Assembly: GCA_025355245.1 (NCBI GenBank)
Contig: JANXZZ010000338.1
Span: 1-33,182 of the forward strand
DNA: 33,182 bases
Direction: 5' to 3'
Source: Pseudomonadota bacterium
GTDB lineage: Bacteria; Pseudomonadota; Gammaproteobacteria; Steroidobacterales; Steroidobacteraceae
The notes beneath the pieces were generated by a model. The model searched no databases. It saw only the letters and a program-made list of their open reading frames with translations, and was not told the DNA's origin. The position numbers and the translations under genes were made by a program. Positions 1 to 7,130 of this stretch are shown piece by piece (position 1 is the first letter of the stretch; every line of letters starts with the position of its first letter).

Positions 1-2
1 TC

Positions 3-314
3 ATGACCAAGATGCTTACCGCCGGCGCTGCCGCTCTGTGCGTGCTGTTCGCGGCCGGTTGCACGGACCTGAAGCCGATTCAGGCACAGATCGACGACCT
101 CAAGTCGCAGGTCAGCAAGTTGTCCTCGCAGCAGGACGGCGTGAAGGCGGCCGCTGACAGCGCCGCGCGCGCTGCCCAGTCGGCGGCGACGGCTGCCCAG
201 CAGGCGCAGAGCAAGGCCGACGCTGCTGCCTCGGCGGCGGCCGCCAGCCAGCAGTGCTGCGATGCGACCAACGAGAAGATCGACCGCCTGTTCAAGAAGG
301 CTGTGTCGAAGTAA
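3..314 (+). CDS. Small alanine-zipper outer-membrane lipoprotein
   Basis: The 103-residue product starts with a lipoprotein signal peptide: hydrophobic residues 5-19 end in FAAGC, so Cys20 would be lipidated. Residues 28-80 form a long helix rich in Ala with spaced Gln, Ser and Asp, as in Lpp/OprI-type alanine-zipper lipoproteins that trimerise in the periplasm. The C-terminus ends KKAVSK, and the final Lys resembles the peptidoglycan-linking Lys of Lpp, although the penultimate residue is Ser rather than Arg or Tyr. A CC pair lies just before the basic tail. The ATG is only two bases inside the window, so its ribosome site and promoter are not visible and an earlier start cannot be excluded. 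A hairpin follows the stop codon. The structural class is fairly certain; the specific role in the envelope is inferred. Confidence 0.8.
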   Translation: MTKMLTAGAAALCVLFAAGCTDLKPIQAQIDDLKSQVSKLSSQQDGVKAAADSAARAAQSAATAAQQAQSKADAAASAAAASQQCCDATNEKIDRLFKKAVSK

Positions 315-348
315 GTGAGCCGCCGCCCCCGGGCGGTACGCTGACTCA

Positions 349-382
349 ACGACGCCGCGGCCCTGCCGCGGCGTCGTCGTTT
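349..382. terminator. Bidirectional GC-rich hairpin between convergent genes
   Basis: A perfect 12-bp inverted repeat (349-360 and 366-377, loop CCCTG) is followed on the plus strand by CGTTT. It lies between the lipoprotein stop and the stop of the leftward cytochrome gene, where a shared intrinsic terminator is expected. The T-run is short, so its strength is uncertain. Confidence 0.7.
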
Positions 383-427
383 AGGGAGCCTCTGGTTCCG
401 CGGACCCAGCGCCGCCGTGGAAATTCG

Positions 428-1417
428 CTACGGGTCGAGCGCAGCGAGGTACGCCGCGAGTGCGAGGATGTCCGCGGCGCGCAGACGATCGGCAACGGGC
501 TTCATGAGTTCGAGCGCGGCGCCCGCGCGTGCGCCGCCCTTCATGTCGTAGAGCTGGCGCACCAGGTAGCTTGGTGAACGTCCGGCAATCGAAGGCACGT
601 CGCCGAGACCTTGAAGCCCCGGGCCGTGGCAGGTCGCGCACGGCTGGCTTGCGCCCTCGCCACCCGACTTCGCCAGCGCGGCACCGCGCTTCACACTTCC
701 CGGCGGCACGTAGGCGACGAAGCCAGAAGTGTCGTCGCGCAGCTCGGTCCGCTCGAGATTCTCCGGCATCTCGATGATCCGGTCGCCGATCGGCTCCGTG
801 CCGGCACCGGCCGATGCCACCAGCATCCAGCCGGCCACGCGCGTCGTGGGAACCGTCGCGGATTCGACCACGCGGATCCAGCGCCGAGGCTTCAGCTCCG
901 CGAAGTACCGCGCCGCGTCCGCCACTTCGGCATCGCTCGCTTTCACCTCGGAGCCGGCCATCAGCGCGACGGGCAGCAGCCGGGGATCCGAGCTCCGGCG
1001 CCGGCCGCTCCTGAAGTCTTCCATCTGCCGGGTGATGTAGCCGACGGAAAGGCCGGCAAGGCGCGCGTTCTCGGGGCGCCCCTGCCCGTTCGGCAGGTGG
1101 CAGTAGCCGCAGGCCATCGCGTCCGGTCGCCGGCCGTGCGCAACGATAGGCGGCATCGCACCGTGCGCCTCGGGATGCCAGTCGGGGACGCCGAAGAGAT
1201 CGGCAACCTGGGAGGGCAGGAACGTCACGCGACTGCCGGGCACGTGAAGGGGACGTTCCGCGACCTTCGCCACGGCGGCCTTGCCGGGATTCACGGCGAA
1301 TGCCCAATACGGCAGCGGCTCGTCAGCGCGCGCGAACCCCGCGGCGGCGAATCCGATCAGGCAGACGGCGGCGATGGCGGGAACCCCGGGGCACGAGCCG
1401 GCGCGCTGCTTCGACAC
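428..1417 (-). CDS. Exported diheme c-type cytochrome (c4/c553-like)
   Basis: This is a periplasmic electron-transfer protein of about 329 residues. After an N-terminal signal peptide ending near AGFARA there are two cytochrome c domains, each with a covalent haem motif: CGYCH at about residues 103-107 and CATCH at about 260-264. Each motif is followed by a similar G-rich segment and a Y-[IL]-x-R-Q-[ML] helix, the repeated arrangement of cytochrome c4-like proteins, with roughly 150 residues between the two haem motifs. No ATG is in frame at the start; GTG at 1417 (or TTG at 1420) gives a complete signal peptide. The gene lies 70 bp downstream of the cytochrome P460 gene on the same strand, so it may accept electrons from P460 or pass them to a terminal oxidase; that is inference. 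It shares a terminator region with the convergent lipoprotein gene. Confidence 0.82.
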   Translation of the reverse strand: MSKQRAGSCPGVPAIAAVCLIGFAAAGFARADEPLPYWAFAVNPGKAAVAKVAERPLHVPGSRVTFLPSQVADLFGVPDWHPEAHGAMPPIVAHGRRPDAMACGYCHLPNGQGRPENARLAGLSVGYITRQMEDFRSGRRRSSDPRLLPVALMAGSEVKASDAEVADAARYFAELKPRRWIRVVESATVPTTRVAGWMLVASAGAGTEPIGDRIIEMPENLERTELRDDTSGFVAYVPPGSVKRGAALAKSGGEGASQPCATCHGPGLQGLGDVPSIAGRSPSYLVRQLYDMKGGARAGAALELMKPVADRLRAADILALAAYLAALDP

Positions 1418-1490
1418 CAAACGCCATTCCCCTTCGTTCCGCGATCGGCGCCGAGTATACCGCCCGCGACCGTCGTGCCCGCCGGACGGG

Positions 1491-2051
1491 CTACTCGGCG
1501 CGGAAGCTTCCCGCCTTCATCGCGATCGGCTTCGCGGTCGGATAGAACTGCGTAAACGTAGTGTCGACCGCACCGTGTGCGCGGTGGCACGCGTAGCAAT
1601 CGGCGGCATCGGGGAGCACAGTCGCCGGCGCGTTGTCACCGAGTGCAAAGAAGCCCCAGCCGCCCTTGAAGCGCGCCTCGTCGTGGACGTGGGCCTCGAA
1701 GCCCATTCGCTCCTCGGTCTGGTATTCACCCTTCTTGTTGATGGAGCCCTTGCTGTTCGCGCCGCGCACCTCGAGCACGAACACCGTCTTGTCCGGCCAG
1801 TGGCCGGTGCGCTTGAAGGCGCTCCACGCGGCGGGATCCACGAACACGTTGTCGAACATCGAGTGGCCCATCATCGAGGGCAACTCGCTGTAGCTCATGT
1901 TGAGACCGGTGCTCAGGTACACCCACTCGCGGTAATCGCTCGGCGGGATCAGCTGTCCCGCGTCGTTGTATTTGGGGCCGTACGGCGTATCACTGGCTCC
2001 GGTCAGCAAGAAGAGCCCCAGCGCGAAAGCGAGACCGAGAAAGATTCGCAT
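1491..2051 (-). CDS. Cytochrome P460 family protein
   Basis: The 186-residue exported haem protein has a signal peptide at residues 1-19 and a single CYACH haem motif near the C-terminus (residues 152-156), followed by the family-typical D-x-x-F-x-Q-F-Y-P segment. Characterised P460 cytochromes oxidise hydroxylamine, and nitric oxide in some cases, and carry a Lys-haem crosslink. Lys80 in the AFKRTGHWPDK stretch is a candidate, but this needs an alignment. The start at 2051 is chosen because GAGGACACGATC precedes the ATG and the signal peptide begins there; the open frame extends further but only into the upstream gene. Its first 62 bp overlap the 3' end of the GlxA-type regulator gene, so the two are probably translated from one mRNA. 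The family is clear; the substrate is unknown. Confidence 0.85.
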   Translation of the reverse strand: MRIFLGLAFALGLFLLTGASDTPYGPKYNDAGQLIPPSDYREWVYLSTGLNMSYSELPSMMGHSMFDNVFVDPAAWSAFKRTGHWPDKTVFVLEVRGANSKGSINKKGEYQTEERMGFEAHVHDEARFKGGWGFFALGDNAPATVLPDAADCYACHRAHGAVDTTFTQFYPTAKPIAMKAGSFRAE

Positions 2052-3036
2052 GATCGTGTCCTCGAGGTGATTGCGCCCCCGACGCGAAGCGCCGGCGGAA
2101 ATCCGTGGGCGAAAGGCCGAAGCGTCGGTCGAACGCGCGCCGAAACGCATCGTCGCTGCGAAAGCCGACCGTGCTGGCGATCGAGTTGATGCTCGCGGCG
2201 CTCGTGGTCAGGTGATCGCGCGCCGCGTCGAGGCGCAGCGCCTCGATCTGCTGCGCCGGCGTCATGCCGAACACGCGCCGAAACTCGCGGCTGAACTGCC
2301 GCGGGCTCAACCTCGTACGCGCCGCCAGCGTTTCGACGGACAGGCTCTCGTGAAGGTGCACCAGCAGCCACGCCGCAAGCTCGGCGAACCTGTCCGAGAC
2401 ACGCGCCTGGAACTTGAGCGGCTCCGAATACTGGTGCTGGCCGCCGGCGCGCTTGAGGTAGACGACGAGATCGCGCGCGACCGCGAGTGCCAGGCGTGGG
2501 CCGTAGTCCTCCTCGATCAGCGCTAGCGCGAGGTCGATCGCGGCGGAGATCCCGGCCGAGGTGTAGTACGGGCCGTCCTTGATGAAGATCGCATCGGACT
2601 CGACGGCGATCCCTGGAAAGCGCGCCTGCACGTCCGCCGCGAAGCGCCAGTGCGTCGTGGCCGCGCGCCGCTCGAGGAGGCCTGCCGCCGCGACCGCATA
2701 GATGCCGGTGCAGACCGATACGACCCGGCGCACGCGGGGTGCGCGTGCCTTGAGCGCGGCGACGAGTCCGGGGCCAATGGCCGGACGGCGCATGCCCTCC
2801 CCGCCCGGCACGATCAGCGTGTCGATGGGACCCGCCTCGGCGAACGCGCAATCGGGCATGACCCTGAGGCCGGCCTCGCTCCTGAACGGGGCGCCGTCGA
2901 GACTCGTCACGACGGTCCGGTAGGCGCCGGCGTGCGCGGCCGTCGCGCTCGCGAACGCATCGAGCGGGCCGACCACGTCCAGCGTCTGGACCCCGTCGTA
3001 TCCCAGCAGTGCCACGCGGATGGGTTCGCTCGCCAT
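1990..3036 (-). CDS. GlxA-type transcription regulator (DJ-1/PfpI + AraC HTH)
   Basis: The product is about 348 residues. Residues 5-180 form a DJ-1/PfpI-like domain with the VCTGIYAVAAAGLL nucleophile-elbow segment that contains the conserved Cys. Residues 215-320 form an AraC/XylS double helix-turn-helix ending in the typical G-F-x-S-x-x-x-F-x-R-x-F and SPTDFRRRF motifs. Members of this class (for example GbdR, ArgR and FtrA) sense small nitrogenous or redox metabolites and activate neighbouring genes. Start 3036 is supported by AGAAGGAC just upstream; a longer frame to 3111 lacks this. The protein carries about 26 residues beyond the usual AraC end, and this tail is encoded in the 62-bp overlap with the P460 gene. 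Control of P460 and the diheme cytochrome is the likely role, by inference from the arrangement. Confidence 0.85.
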   Translation of the reverse strand: MASEPIRVALLGYDGVQTLDVVGPLDAFASATAAHAGAYRTVVTSLDGAPFRSEAGLRVMPDCAFAEAGPIDTLIVPGGEGMRRPAIGPGLVAALKARAPRVRRVVSVCTGIYAVAAAGLLERRAATTHWRFAADVQARFPGIAVESDAIFIKDGPYYTSAGISAAIDLALALIEEDYGPRLALAVARDLVVYLKRAGGQHQYSEPLKFQARVSDRFAELAAWLLVHLHESLSVETLAARTRLSPRQFSREFRRVFGMTPAQQIEALRLDAARDHLTTSAASINSIASTVGFRSDDAFRRAFDRRFGLSPTDFRRRFASGAQSPRGHDHANLSRSRFRAGALLADRSQ

Positions 3037-3187
3037 GTCCTTCTCCCTCGCGGCCGTTGTACGCCGACGGCGATGCGTGTTCCATGTCGTCGATCCGACA
3101 GTTTCGGCCATCGGCGTCCCGAAGGCAGCATCGGACCGCCACGGACCGGTCGGCGGTCGGCCGGCAACTTTTGGTCATGGACTGAGA

Positions 3188-3205
3188 CGAAAACGTTCGT
3201 TTTCG
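3188..3205. promoter_or_regulatory. 18-bp palindrome, possible operator
   Basis: CGAAAACG and CGTTTTCG are perfect inverted repeats separated by TT. The site lies about 150 bp upstream of the GlxA-type regulator start. A dyad in this position could be an operator; no family consensus could be matched. Confidence 0.35.
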
Positions 3206-3696
3206 CGGCCGGGGACGCCGACTACAGTGGCTCGCGCAGGCAGGTGGTGAGGCGGCGGGTGCCGCGACGAGACGGCCCCCCTCCGGACCCGAGCACGCCC
3301 GACCGACTCCATCCTGCCAGCACCATGCAAGCACCCCGCCGGATGCCGGACGCGGTATCCGGCGGCGGTTGCGGCCGCAACCGGCGCATGGTTTTTCGGC
3401 GGCGATTGGACATCTTGCAGCGGCACGGACCGCATCTGGGATCGCCATCACCGCACCCGCGCGTACCCCGTCGTAGGGTTGGCGGCGCTCCGAGAGGTCC
3501 CCGAGTCATGCCCCCGCGCCGTCGCCGCCTGCCCGTCTCCCTGCGAACGTTCGTCCAGCTTGCCGACCTTGCGGCGGGTGAGGGCTTTCGTCCGACCATG
3601 ACAGGCGCGTTCCCCGGGCACCGGTCGGCCCCCAACAGCGCGATCACGATGGACTCCCTCCCCGACCCGTTGTCGTTCGTGCAGGACGAAGACCGC

Positions 3697-3718
3697 GAAG
3701 CCCCACAGCTGGGGCTTC
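3697..3718. terminator. Strong hairpin, possible terminator or repeat remnant
   Basis: GAAGCCCCA and TGGGGCTTC form a perfect 9-bp stem with a CAGC loop. Neither side has a real T-run (plus strand continues TCTAGGG), so it may instead be a repetitive palindromic element or the end of a decayed mobile element. Confidence 0.3.
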
Positions 3719-3807
3719 TCTAGGGTTCGATCCGCCCGCCAGCGACCGCCCGCAGGGCGGCGCCGCGCCGGGGCGCCGCTCGCGGCGCTACCGCGAGCTG
3801 CCCGCGA

Positions 3808-4386
3808 TCATTTGCCTTTCTTCATCGCCCGCACGGCGTCGAGCGCTGCATCGACGTTCGCCGCCGGCGCCACGCCGCCGACCGTCGCGACGATCGAACC
3901 GCCCGGGCTCACGATGAAGGTCGTGCGCTCCGCGAATCCGTGGCCGATCTCGATGCCGCGCGAATCCTTTGCGCCTTCGTGCGCCGCCGCGACCTTGAGG
4001 TCGTAGGACTTCGCGATCGCGCCGCTCTCGTCCGAGGCGACCGGGATCTTGCCGCCGCAGTACTCGGGGTCCTTCGAGAAATCATTGAGTCGCGAGATGT
4101 TATCGAGCGAGACGCCGATGATCGTGGCGCCCGCCGCAGCGAACTTGTCCTGGTTGACCGCGAAGGCGTGCGCCTGCGCGTTGCAGCCGCTCGTGAAGGC
4201 CGACGGATAGAAATAGACCACGACCGGTCCCTTCTTGAGCGCGTCCTTCAGCGAATATGCGAAGGGTTTGCCGGCGAGCGACGCCTGGGCCGAAAAGTCG
4301 GGGGCGGTGGCGCCCGGTTGCAGCGCGGCATAAGCCGGTAGAGCGACGGCGCTCGCCAGTACAGCGGCCAGGATGCGATGTGTCAT
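3808..4386 (-). CDS. Secreted peroxiredoxin (BCP/AhpC-TSA family)
   Basis: The 192-residue precursor has a signal peptide at residues 1-20 (cleavage after PAYA). The thioredoxin-fold peroxidase domain carries the P-x-x-x-T-x-x-C signature as PSAFTSGC, making Cys68 the peroxidatic residue; Cys110 in DPEYCGG is a candidate resolving cysteine. These enzymes reduce hydrogen peroxide and organic peroxides with thiol donors, here presumably in the periplasm. The start at 4386 is set by the signal peptide and an upstream GAGGAGTTAGG ribosome site. It lies 143 bp downstream of the GH17 gene on the same strand, without evidence of functional coupling. GC-rich hairpins follow its stop. Confidence 0.88.
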   Translation of the reverse strand: MTHRILAAVLASAVALPAYAALQPGATAPDFSAQASLAGKPFAYSLKDALKKGPVVVYFYPSAFTSGCNAQAHAFAVNQDKFAAAGATIIGVSLDNISRLNDFSKDPEYCGGKIPVASDESGAIAKSYDLKVAAAHEGAKDSRGIEIGHGFAERTTFIVSPGGSIVATVGGVAPAANVDAALDAVRAMKKGK

Positions 4387-4520
4387 GAACCTAACTCCTC
4401 GGAATGCGATGGGTGCGACGGCGCACGGCCTGCGCCCGGTGATGGGGCGCGAGCCGCCATGATACGCCGCGCCCGTAGAGCGGGGCCGGCGGAGCTGTCG
4501 AGGTGAGTGCGCGACCCCCG

Positions 4521-4540
4521 CCGCCGGGTTCACCCGGCGG
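4521..4540. terminator. Hairpin spanning the GH17 stop codon
   Basis: CCGCCGGGT and ACCCGGCGG pair perfectly with a two-base loop that forms part of the GH17 stop codon. There is no T-run, so it may act as an mRNA-stabilising hairpin or a weak terminator. Confidence 0.35.
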
Positions 4541-5525
4541 GAGGCGATGCGAGTAGCGGAATGTCGCCAACCACGGGCTTGGGCTTGCGGTGCTCGTCGT
4601 AGAGACCCCAATGGGCTTCCTCGGGGTGCGCGCCCGGGGCCGCCTGTTCGTCGGCCACGCGCCACGGCGCATCGAATGCGACGAAGTAGACGAACGCGCG
4701 GCTCGGCGTCGGCGCGAAGTGGCGGCGAAGCTCGCCGTAGAACGCGGCCTGGCGCGCCGGCGTGAACCCCGCCACCGTCGGCGCCGTCGGCACCCCCGTC
4801 TCCTTGACCAGGATCGGGCCGCAATAGAGCTCCGCCAGCTTGTCGACGACCGCCACCACGAAGCTCGCCGCGTTGGCATCGGGCGCGGTACGAAACCACG
4901 GCTGGAACACCGGATGCACGTTGGCGAGCAGGAAATCGAGCTCGCCAAGCACACCGCGCGCCGCGGGCGGATAGAGGACGTGGAACGGCTCGGTCGTCGC
5001 GAGCGGAATCCCCGGGGCCCTCGCGCGGACCGCCACGATGCGTCGCTCGATGGCCTCGGCGGTGCGGTGTCCGGAGAACAGCATTTCATTGCCGAGCGAA
5101 ATGCCGACGACGAGCGCGGGAAAGCGCCGCACGGCCTCGAGCGCAGCGGCGACCTCGGCCTCGTCGAAGGGATTCCAGACACCGACGATGACGGCACGAA
5201 AGCCGAGCGCGGTCGCCGCCGCCGGGATCTCCTCGGCACCGTTGAGGGCTCCGTAGGTGACGAGCGCATCGAAGCGCGGTCGTAGTACCGCGAGGTCGGC
5301 GCGGATGCTGGAGGCGTCGGCCCGGGTCGCGTGGCCGTTGAACACCTTGAGCATCGTCGGCTGGTAGCCGATGAATCGCCCCTGCTCCATCGCGAGCCCG
5401 AGCCGCCGCAGCGCCGGCTGTGCGGCCGCGGAGTGCGCGCAGACCGGCTCCGCGACGGCGGCGCTCGGCAGGAGAAGCCACGAGAGCACGAGCGCGAGGC
5501 CCGCGCGCGCGATCGAACGCTTCAT
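4530..5525 (-). CDS. Secreted glycoside hydrolase family 17 protein (beta-1,3-glucanase/transglycosylase-like)
   Basis: The product is 331 residues, with a signal peptide ending around AAVA at residue 25. The remainder matches the GH17 TIM barrel: the acid/base Glu lies in VGISLGNEMLF (Glu147) and the nucleophile Glu in VKETGVPT (Glu242), the bacterial version of the plant ETGWPS motif. Bacterial GH17 proteins cleave or transglycosylate beta-1,3-glucans or act in periplasmic glucan metabolism. The start is uncertain: 5525 gives a clean signal peptide, while an in-frame ATG at 5540 adds MADVP and neither has a strong ribosome site. The zinc-ribbon gene ends at 5558 just upstream, so the two are probably one transcript under the LexA-box promoter at 5835-5871, an unusual setting for a glucanase. 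Confidence 0.85.
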   Translation of the reverse strand: MKRSIARAGLALVLSWLLLPSAAVAEPVCAHSAAAQPALRRLGLAMEQGRFIGYQPTMLKVFNGHATRADASSIRADLAVLRPRFDALVTYGALNGAEEIPAAATALGFRAVIVGVWNPFDEAEVAAALEAVRRFPALVVGISLGNEMLFSGHRTAEAIERRIVAVRARAPGIPLATTEPFHVLYPPAARGVLGELDFLLANVHPVFQPWFRTAPDANAASFVVAVVDKLAELYCGPILVKETGVPTAPTVAGFTPARQAAFYGELRRHFAPTPSRAFVYFVAFDAPWRVADEQAAPGAHPEEAHWGLYDEHRKPKPVVGDIPLLASPPAG

Positions 5526-5557
5526 CGGCACGTCGGCCATTGCCACGAGTGGTTTCC

Positions 5558-5794
5558 CTAGCGCTCGCCGCGAGCGCGTCGCGCCAGTGTCCGGCGGCTC
5601 TCCCAGCCCCGCAACTCGATCGATTCCTGGGACCCCGACGGCGGCGGCCGCGAGAACCGCGCGGGATCGGTGAAGGCCGCCGAACAGCCCCCGCAGCTGA
5701 AGAGCGAGTTCGAGCGGTAATGGGTGCCGTTCGGGCGCCGGACCGTCACCGGCTCGTACCGCGTGGAATCGCAGAGGGGACACCGGAACACCAT
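5558..5794 (-). CDS. Small zinc-ribbon protein of unknown function
   Basis: The 78-residue product has two CxxC knuckles, CPLC at residues 5-8 and CGGC at 34-37, spaced as in a zinc ribbon, followed by FTDPARF and a basic tail. I recognise the general fold but no characterised family. Start 5794 (ATG, MVFRCPLC) is chosen because the knuckle follows at once and because the LexA box and promoter at 5835-5871 lie inside the longer open frame, which runs to 5953. The ribosome site is weak. It ends 32 bp before the GH17 signal-peptide start. Possible roles are nucleic-acid binding or assembly of a redox partner; regulation by the SOS response is suggested only by the box. Confidence 0.65.
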   Translation of the reverse strand: MVFRCPLCDSTRYEPVTVRRPNGTHYRSNSLFSCGGCSAAFTDPARFSRPPPSGSQESIELRGWESRRTLARRARGER

Positions 5795-5834
5795 GGCGAC
5801 ACTGATTTGCCGTCGGACCGCGGGAGGAAAGGAA

Positions 5835-5850
5835 CTGTTTGGATATACAG
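5835..5850. promoter_or_regulatory. LexA (SOS) box
   Basis: On the minus strand the site reads CTGTATATCCAAACAG, preceded by TA. This matches the gamma/betaproteobacterial LexA consensus taCTGT(N8)ACAGta, with both CTGT and ACAG arms intact. It lies 41 bp upstream of the zinc-ribbon ATG and overlaps the predicted -10 element. Confidence 0.7.
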
Positions 5851-5871
5851 TACTGGACCGCGATTGTTCAA
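5842..5871 (-). promoter_or_regulatory. Predicted sigma-70 promoter of the zinc-ribbon/GH17 genes
   Basis: The minus strand has TTGAAC (plus coordinates 5866-5871), an 18-bp spacer and TATATC (5842-5847). The -10 lies inside the LexA box, the usual geometry of a LexA-repressed promoter. Confidence 0.5.
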
Positions 5872-6105
5872 CCGATCTTTGGTGGCCGGCAGCGGAAAAT
5901 TTTCCGTAATGTCCCATGTTATGACTAACAACGGTGGTTTCTGACACCGACAAATTAACCTAATCGCTTAATAATTAGAAACTTGGGCACTCTATTGTTC
6001 CACGACTGTGTTCCACGAATCAGCGCGCCGGTCGATGGATCGTGCTGAGCTACGTTTCGTGTACCTGAAACACCACTTTCTTGTTATTAAACAATAAGTT
6101 ACTAA

Positions 6106-6122
6106 GGTTTCGTCTCGAAACC
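6106..6122. terminator. Hairpin behind parB
   Basis: GGTTTCG and CGAAACC form a perfect stem with a TCT loop, five bases past the parB stop. On the minus strand it is followed by the A/T-rich TTAGTAACTTATTG. It could be the parAB terminator or part of the partition site. Confidence 0.45.
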
Positions 6123-6127
6123 AGCGT

Positions 6128-7108
6128 TCATCCGAGGTCCTTCAGAATCTGGTCCATCGCCTGGATCACCGCCTCGCGATCGGACGGCCCCAGCCCCCTC
6201 GGGAATGCCACCGTCACCTTGCCCTTCGCGTTGCGGACCAGTATTGCGCGCCCGGCCTTGCCGACGTTGTACTCGCGGCGGATCGGCTCGATCTTCCGGG
6301 ACTGGTCGAGGCTCGCGAGCAGGAGCTTGAGTACGACCCGGGGATCGCGTCCGCCCTCCTCCTCCCGGCGCCCGACGTTCTTTGCGGCCTGCAGGACCAC
6401 GTCGCGCGCGCCCGGCCGGTCCATCAGCGTCGCGAGCTTGTAGGCCTGCTCGATCGGTACCGCCGACCGGTCGACGAGCAGATTGGCGATGGAAGCATGC
6501 GCCAAGAGCTGGGCGGCCTTCAGCATCTTCGTAACCTGCCCCTTCGACACGTTGAGGGCATTCGCAAGCGCTTCCTGCGTCGGGAACAGGCGCGCATCGA
6601 GCTGCAGCTGGAAGGAAAGAGCCCGTTCCATCGGCGTGATGTCCTGGCGATCCGCGTTCTCGAGATGCATCAGCACCGCGGCCTGGGAGTCCGAGATATC
6701 GACGACCCGCACCTTGAGCTTGGTGTTGGTGACCTCGCAGGCGAAGCGGCGGCGCATGCCGTAGATCAGTTCGTAGTCAACGCCGGGGTCGCCGCTGACC
6801 CGCCGCGCCAGCGCCGGCTCCTGCTGGCCGTCCTTCGGGATGGACGTGATCAGGTCCTCGCAGCGCTCGCGCGTGTACCAGGCGTTGGTGCGGTTGTGGT
6901 ATTTCCAGCCCCGGCAACGCTTGGGGTCAACGCTAAGGACGGTCTCGCGGGTGAGCCCGGGGCTCGTGCGGCCGTGCAGCGCGAGCTCCGCAGTCGGGAG
7001 CACGGCCTGGGGGCCGGGGCGCTCGGCCGGCGTCTCCCCGCTCCGCTCGCGCGCGGAATTCGCGATATCGCCCAATCGAGTGCCGCCAAACAGACGCTTG
7101 TTGCTCAT
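6128..7108 (-). CDS. parB: ParB-type partition protein
   Basis: The 326-residue protein has a ParB/Spo0J-like N-terminal domain (residues 60-160) with YGMRRRFAC at 116-124, in the position of the GERRxRA nucleotide-binding box. A helix-turn-helix at about 175-200 (TQEALANALNVSKGQVTK) would contact the centromere, and a basic C-terminal domain would dimerise. The altered box (GMRRRFA rather than GERRWRA) is typical of plasmid or chromid ParBs rather than the chromosomal housekeeping type. Start 7108 is chosen over 7150 because GAGGAGAACGGC sits directly upstream. It follows parA after 22 bp, so the pair forms one operon. ParB would bind the AT-rich site downstream and stimulate the ParA ATPase for segregation. 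Confidence 0.9.
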   Translation of the reverse strand: MSNKRLFGGTRLGDIANSARERSGETPAERPGPQAVLPTAELALHGRTSPGLTRETVLSVDPKRCRGWKYHNRTNAWYTRERCEDLITSIPKDGQQEPALARRVSGDPGVDYELIYGMRRRFACEVTNTKLKVRVVDISDSQAAVLMHLENADRQDITPMERALSFQLQLDARLFPTQEALANALNVSKGQVTKMLKAAQLLAHASIANLLVDRSAVPIEQAYKLATLMDRPGARDVVLQAAKNVGRREEEGGRDPRVVLKLLLASLDQSRKIEPIRREYNVGKAGRAILVRNAKGKVTVAFPRGLGPSDREAVIQAMDQILKDLG

Positions 7109-7130
7109 GCCGTTCTCCTCGCCGATTCCG

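Larger units (their letters stand above)
3037..3807. other. 770-bp stretch without a convincing gene
   Basis: No frame here has a credible protein composition: the frames are Arg/Pro/Gly-rich shadows. It holds the promoter region of the leftward regulator operon, an 18-bp palindrome at 3188-3205, a strong 9-bp-stem hairpin at 3697-3718 and GC-rich hairpins at 3757-3779 behind the peroxiredoxin gene. Degraded coding sequence is possible but I cannot assign it to a family. Confidence 0.5.
5795..6127. other. AT-rich, dyad-rich region downstream of parB (candidate centromere parS plus promoter)
   Basis: This 333-bp gap is far more AT-rich than its surroundings. It contains a perfect 14-bp palindrome CGGAAAATTTTCCG (5893-5906), a 9-bp direct repeat GTTCCACGA at 5997-6005 and 6010-6018, an imperfect 18-bp dyad with GTTTC/GAAAC arms (6054-6071), a TTGTT/AACAA dyad (6081-6094), and a GGTTTCG/CGAAACC hairpin (6106-6122). 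Plasmid partition systems often place the centromere next to parB, so this is the best candidate for the ParB-binding site. The left end holds the LexA-box promoter. No coding sequence is apparent beyond it. Confidence 0.55.

Noticed and set aside
3222-3647. 141-codon open frame on the minus strand in the large gap
   Set aside because: Composition is Arg/Gly/Pro-rich, with no motif or ribosome site; typical of an antisense-like frame in GC-rich DNA.
3718-3740. GGTTCGATCC resembling a tRNA T-loop
   Set aside because: No matching T-stem, anticodon arm or acceptor stem can be drawn around it.
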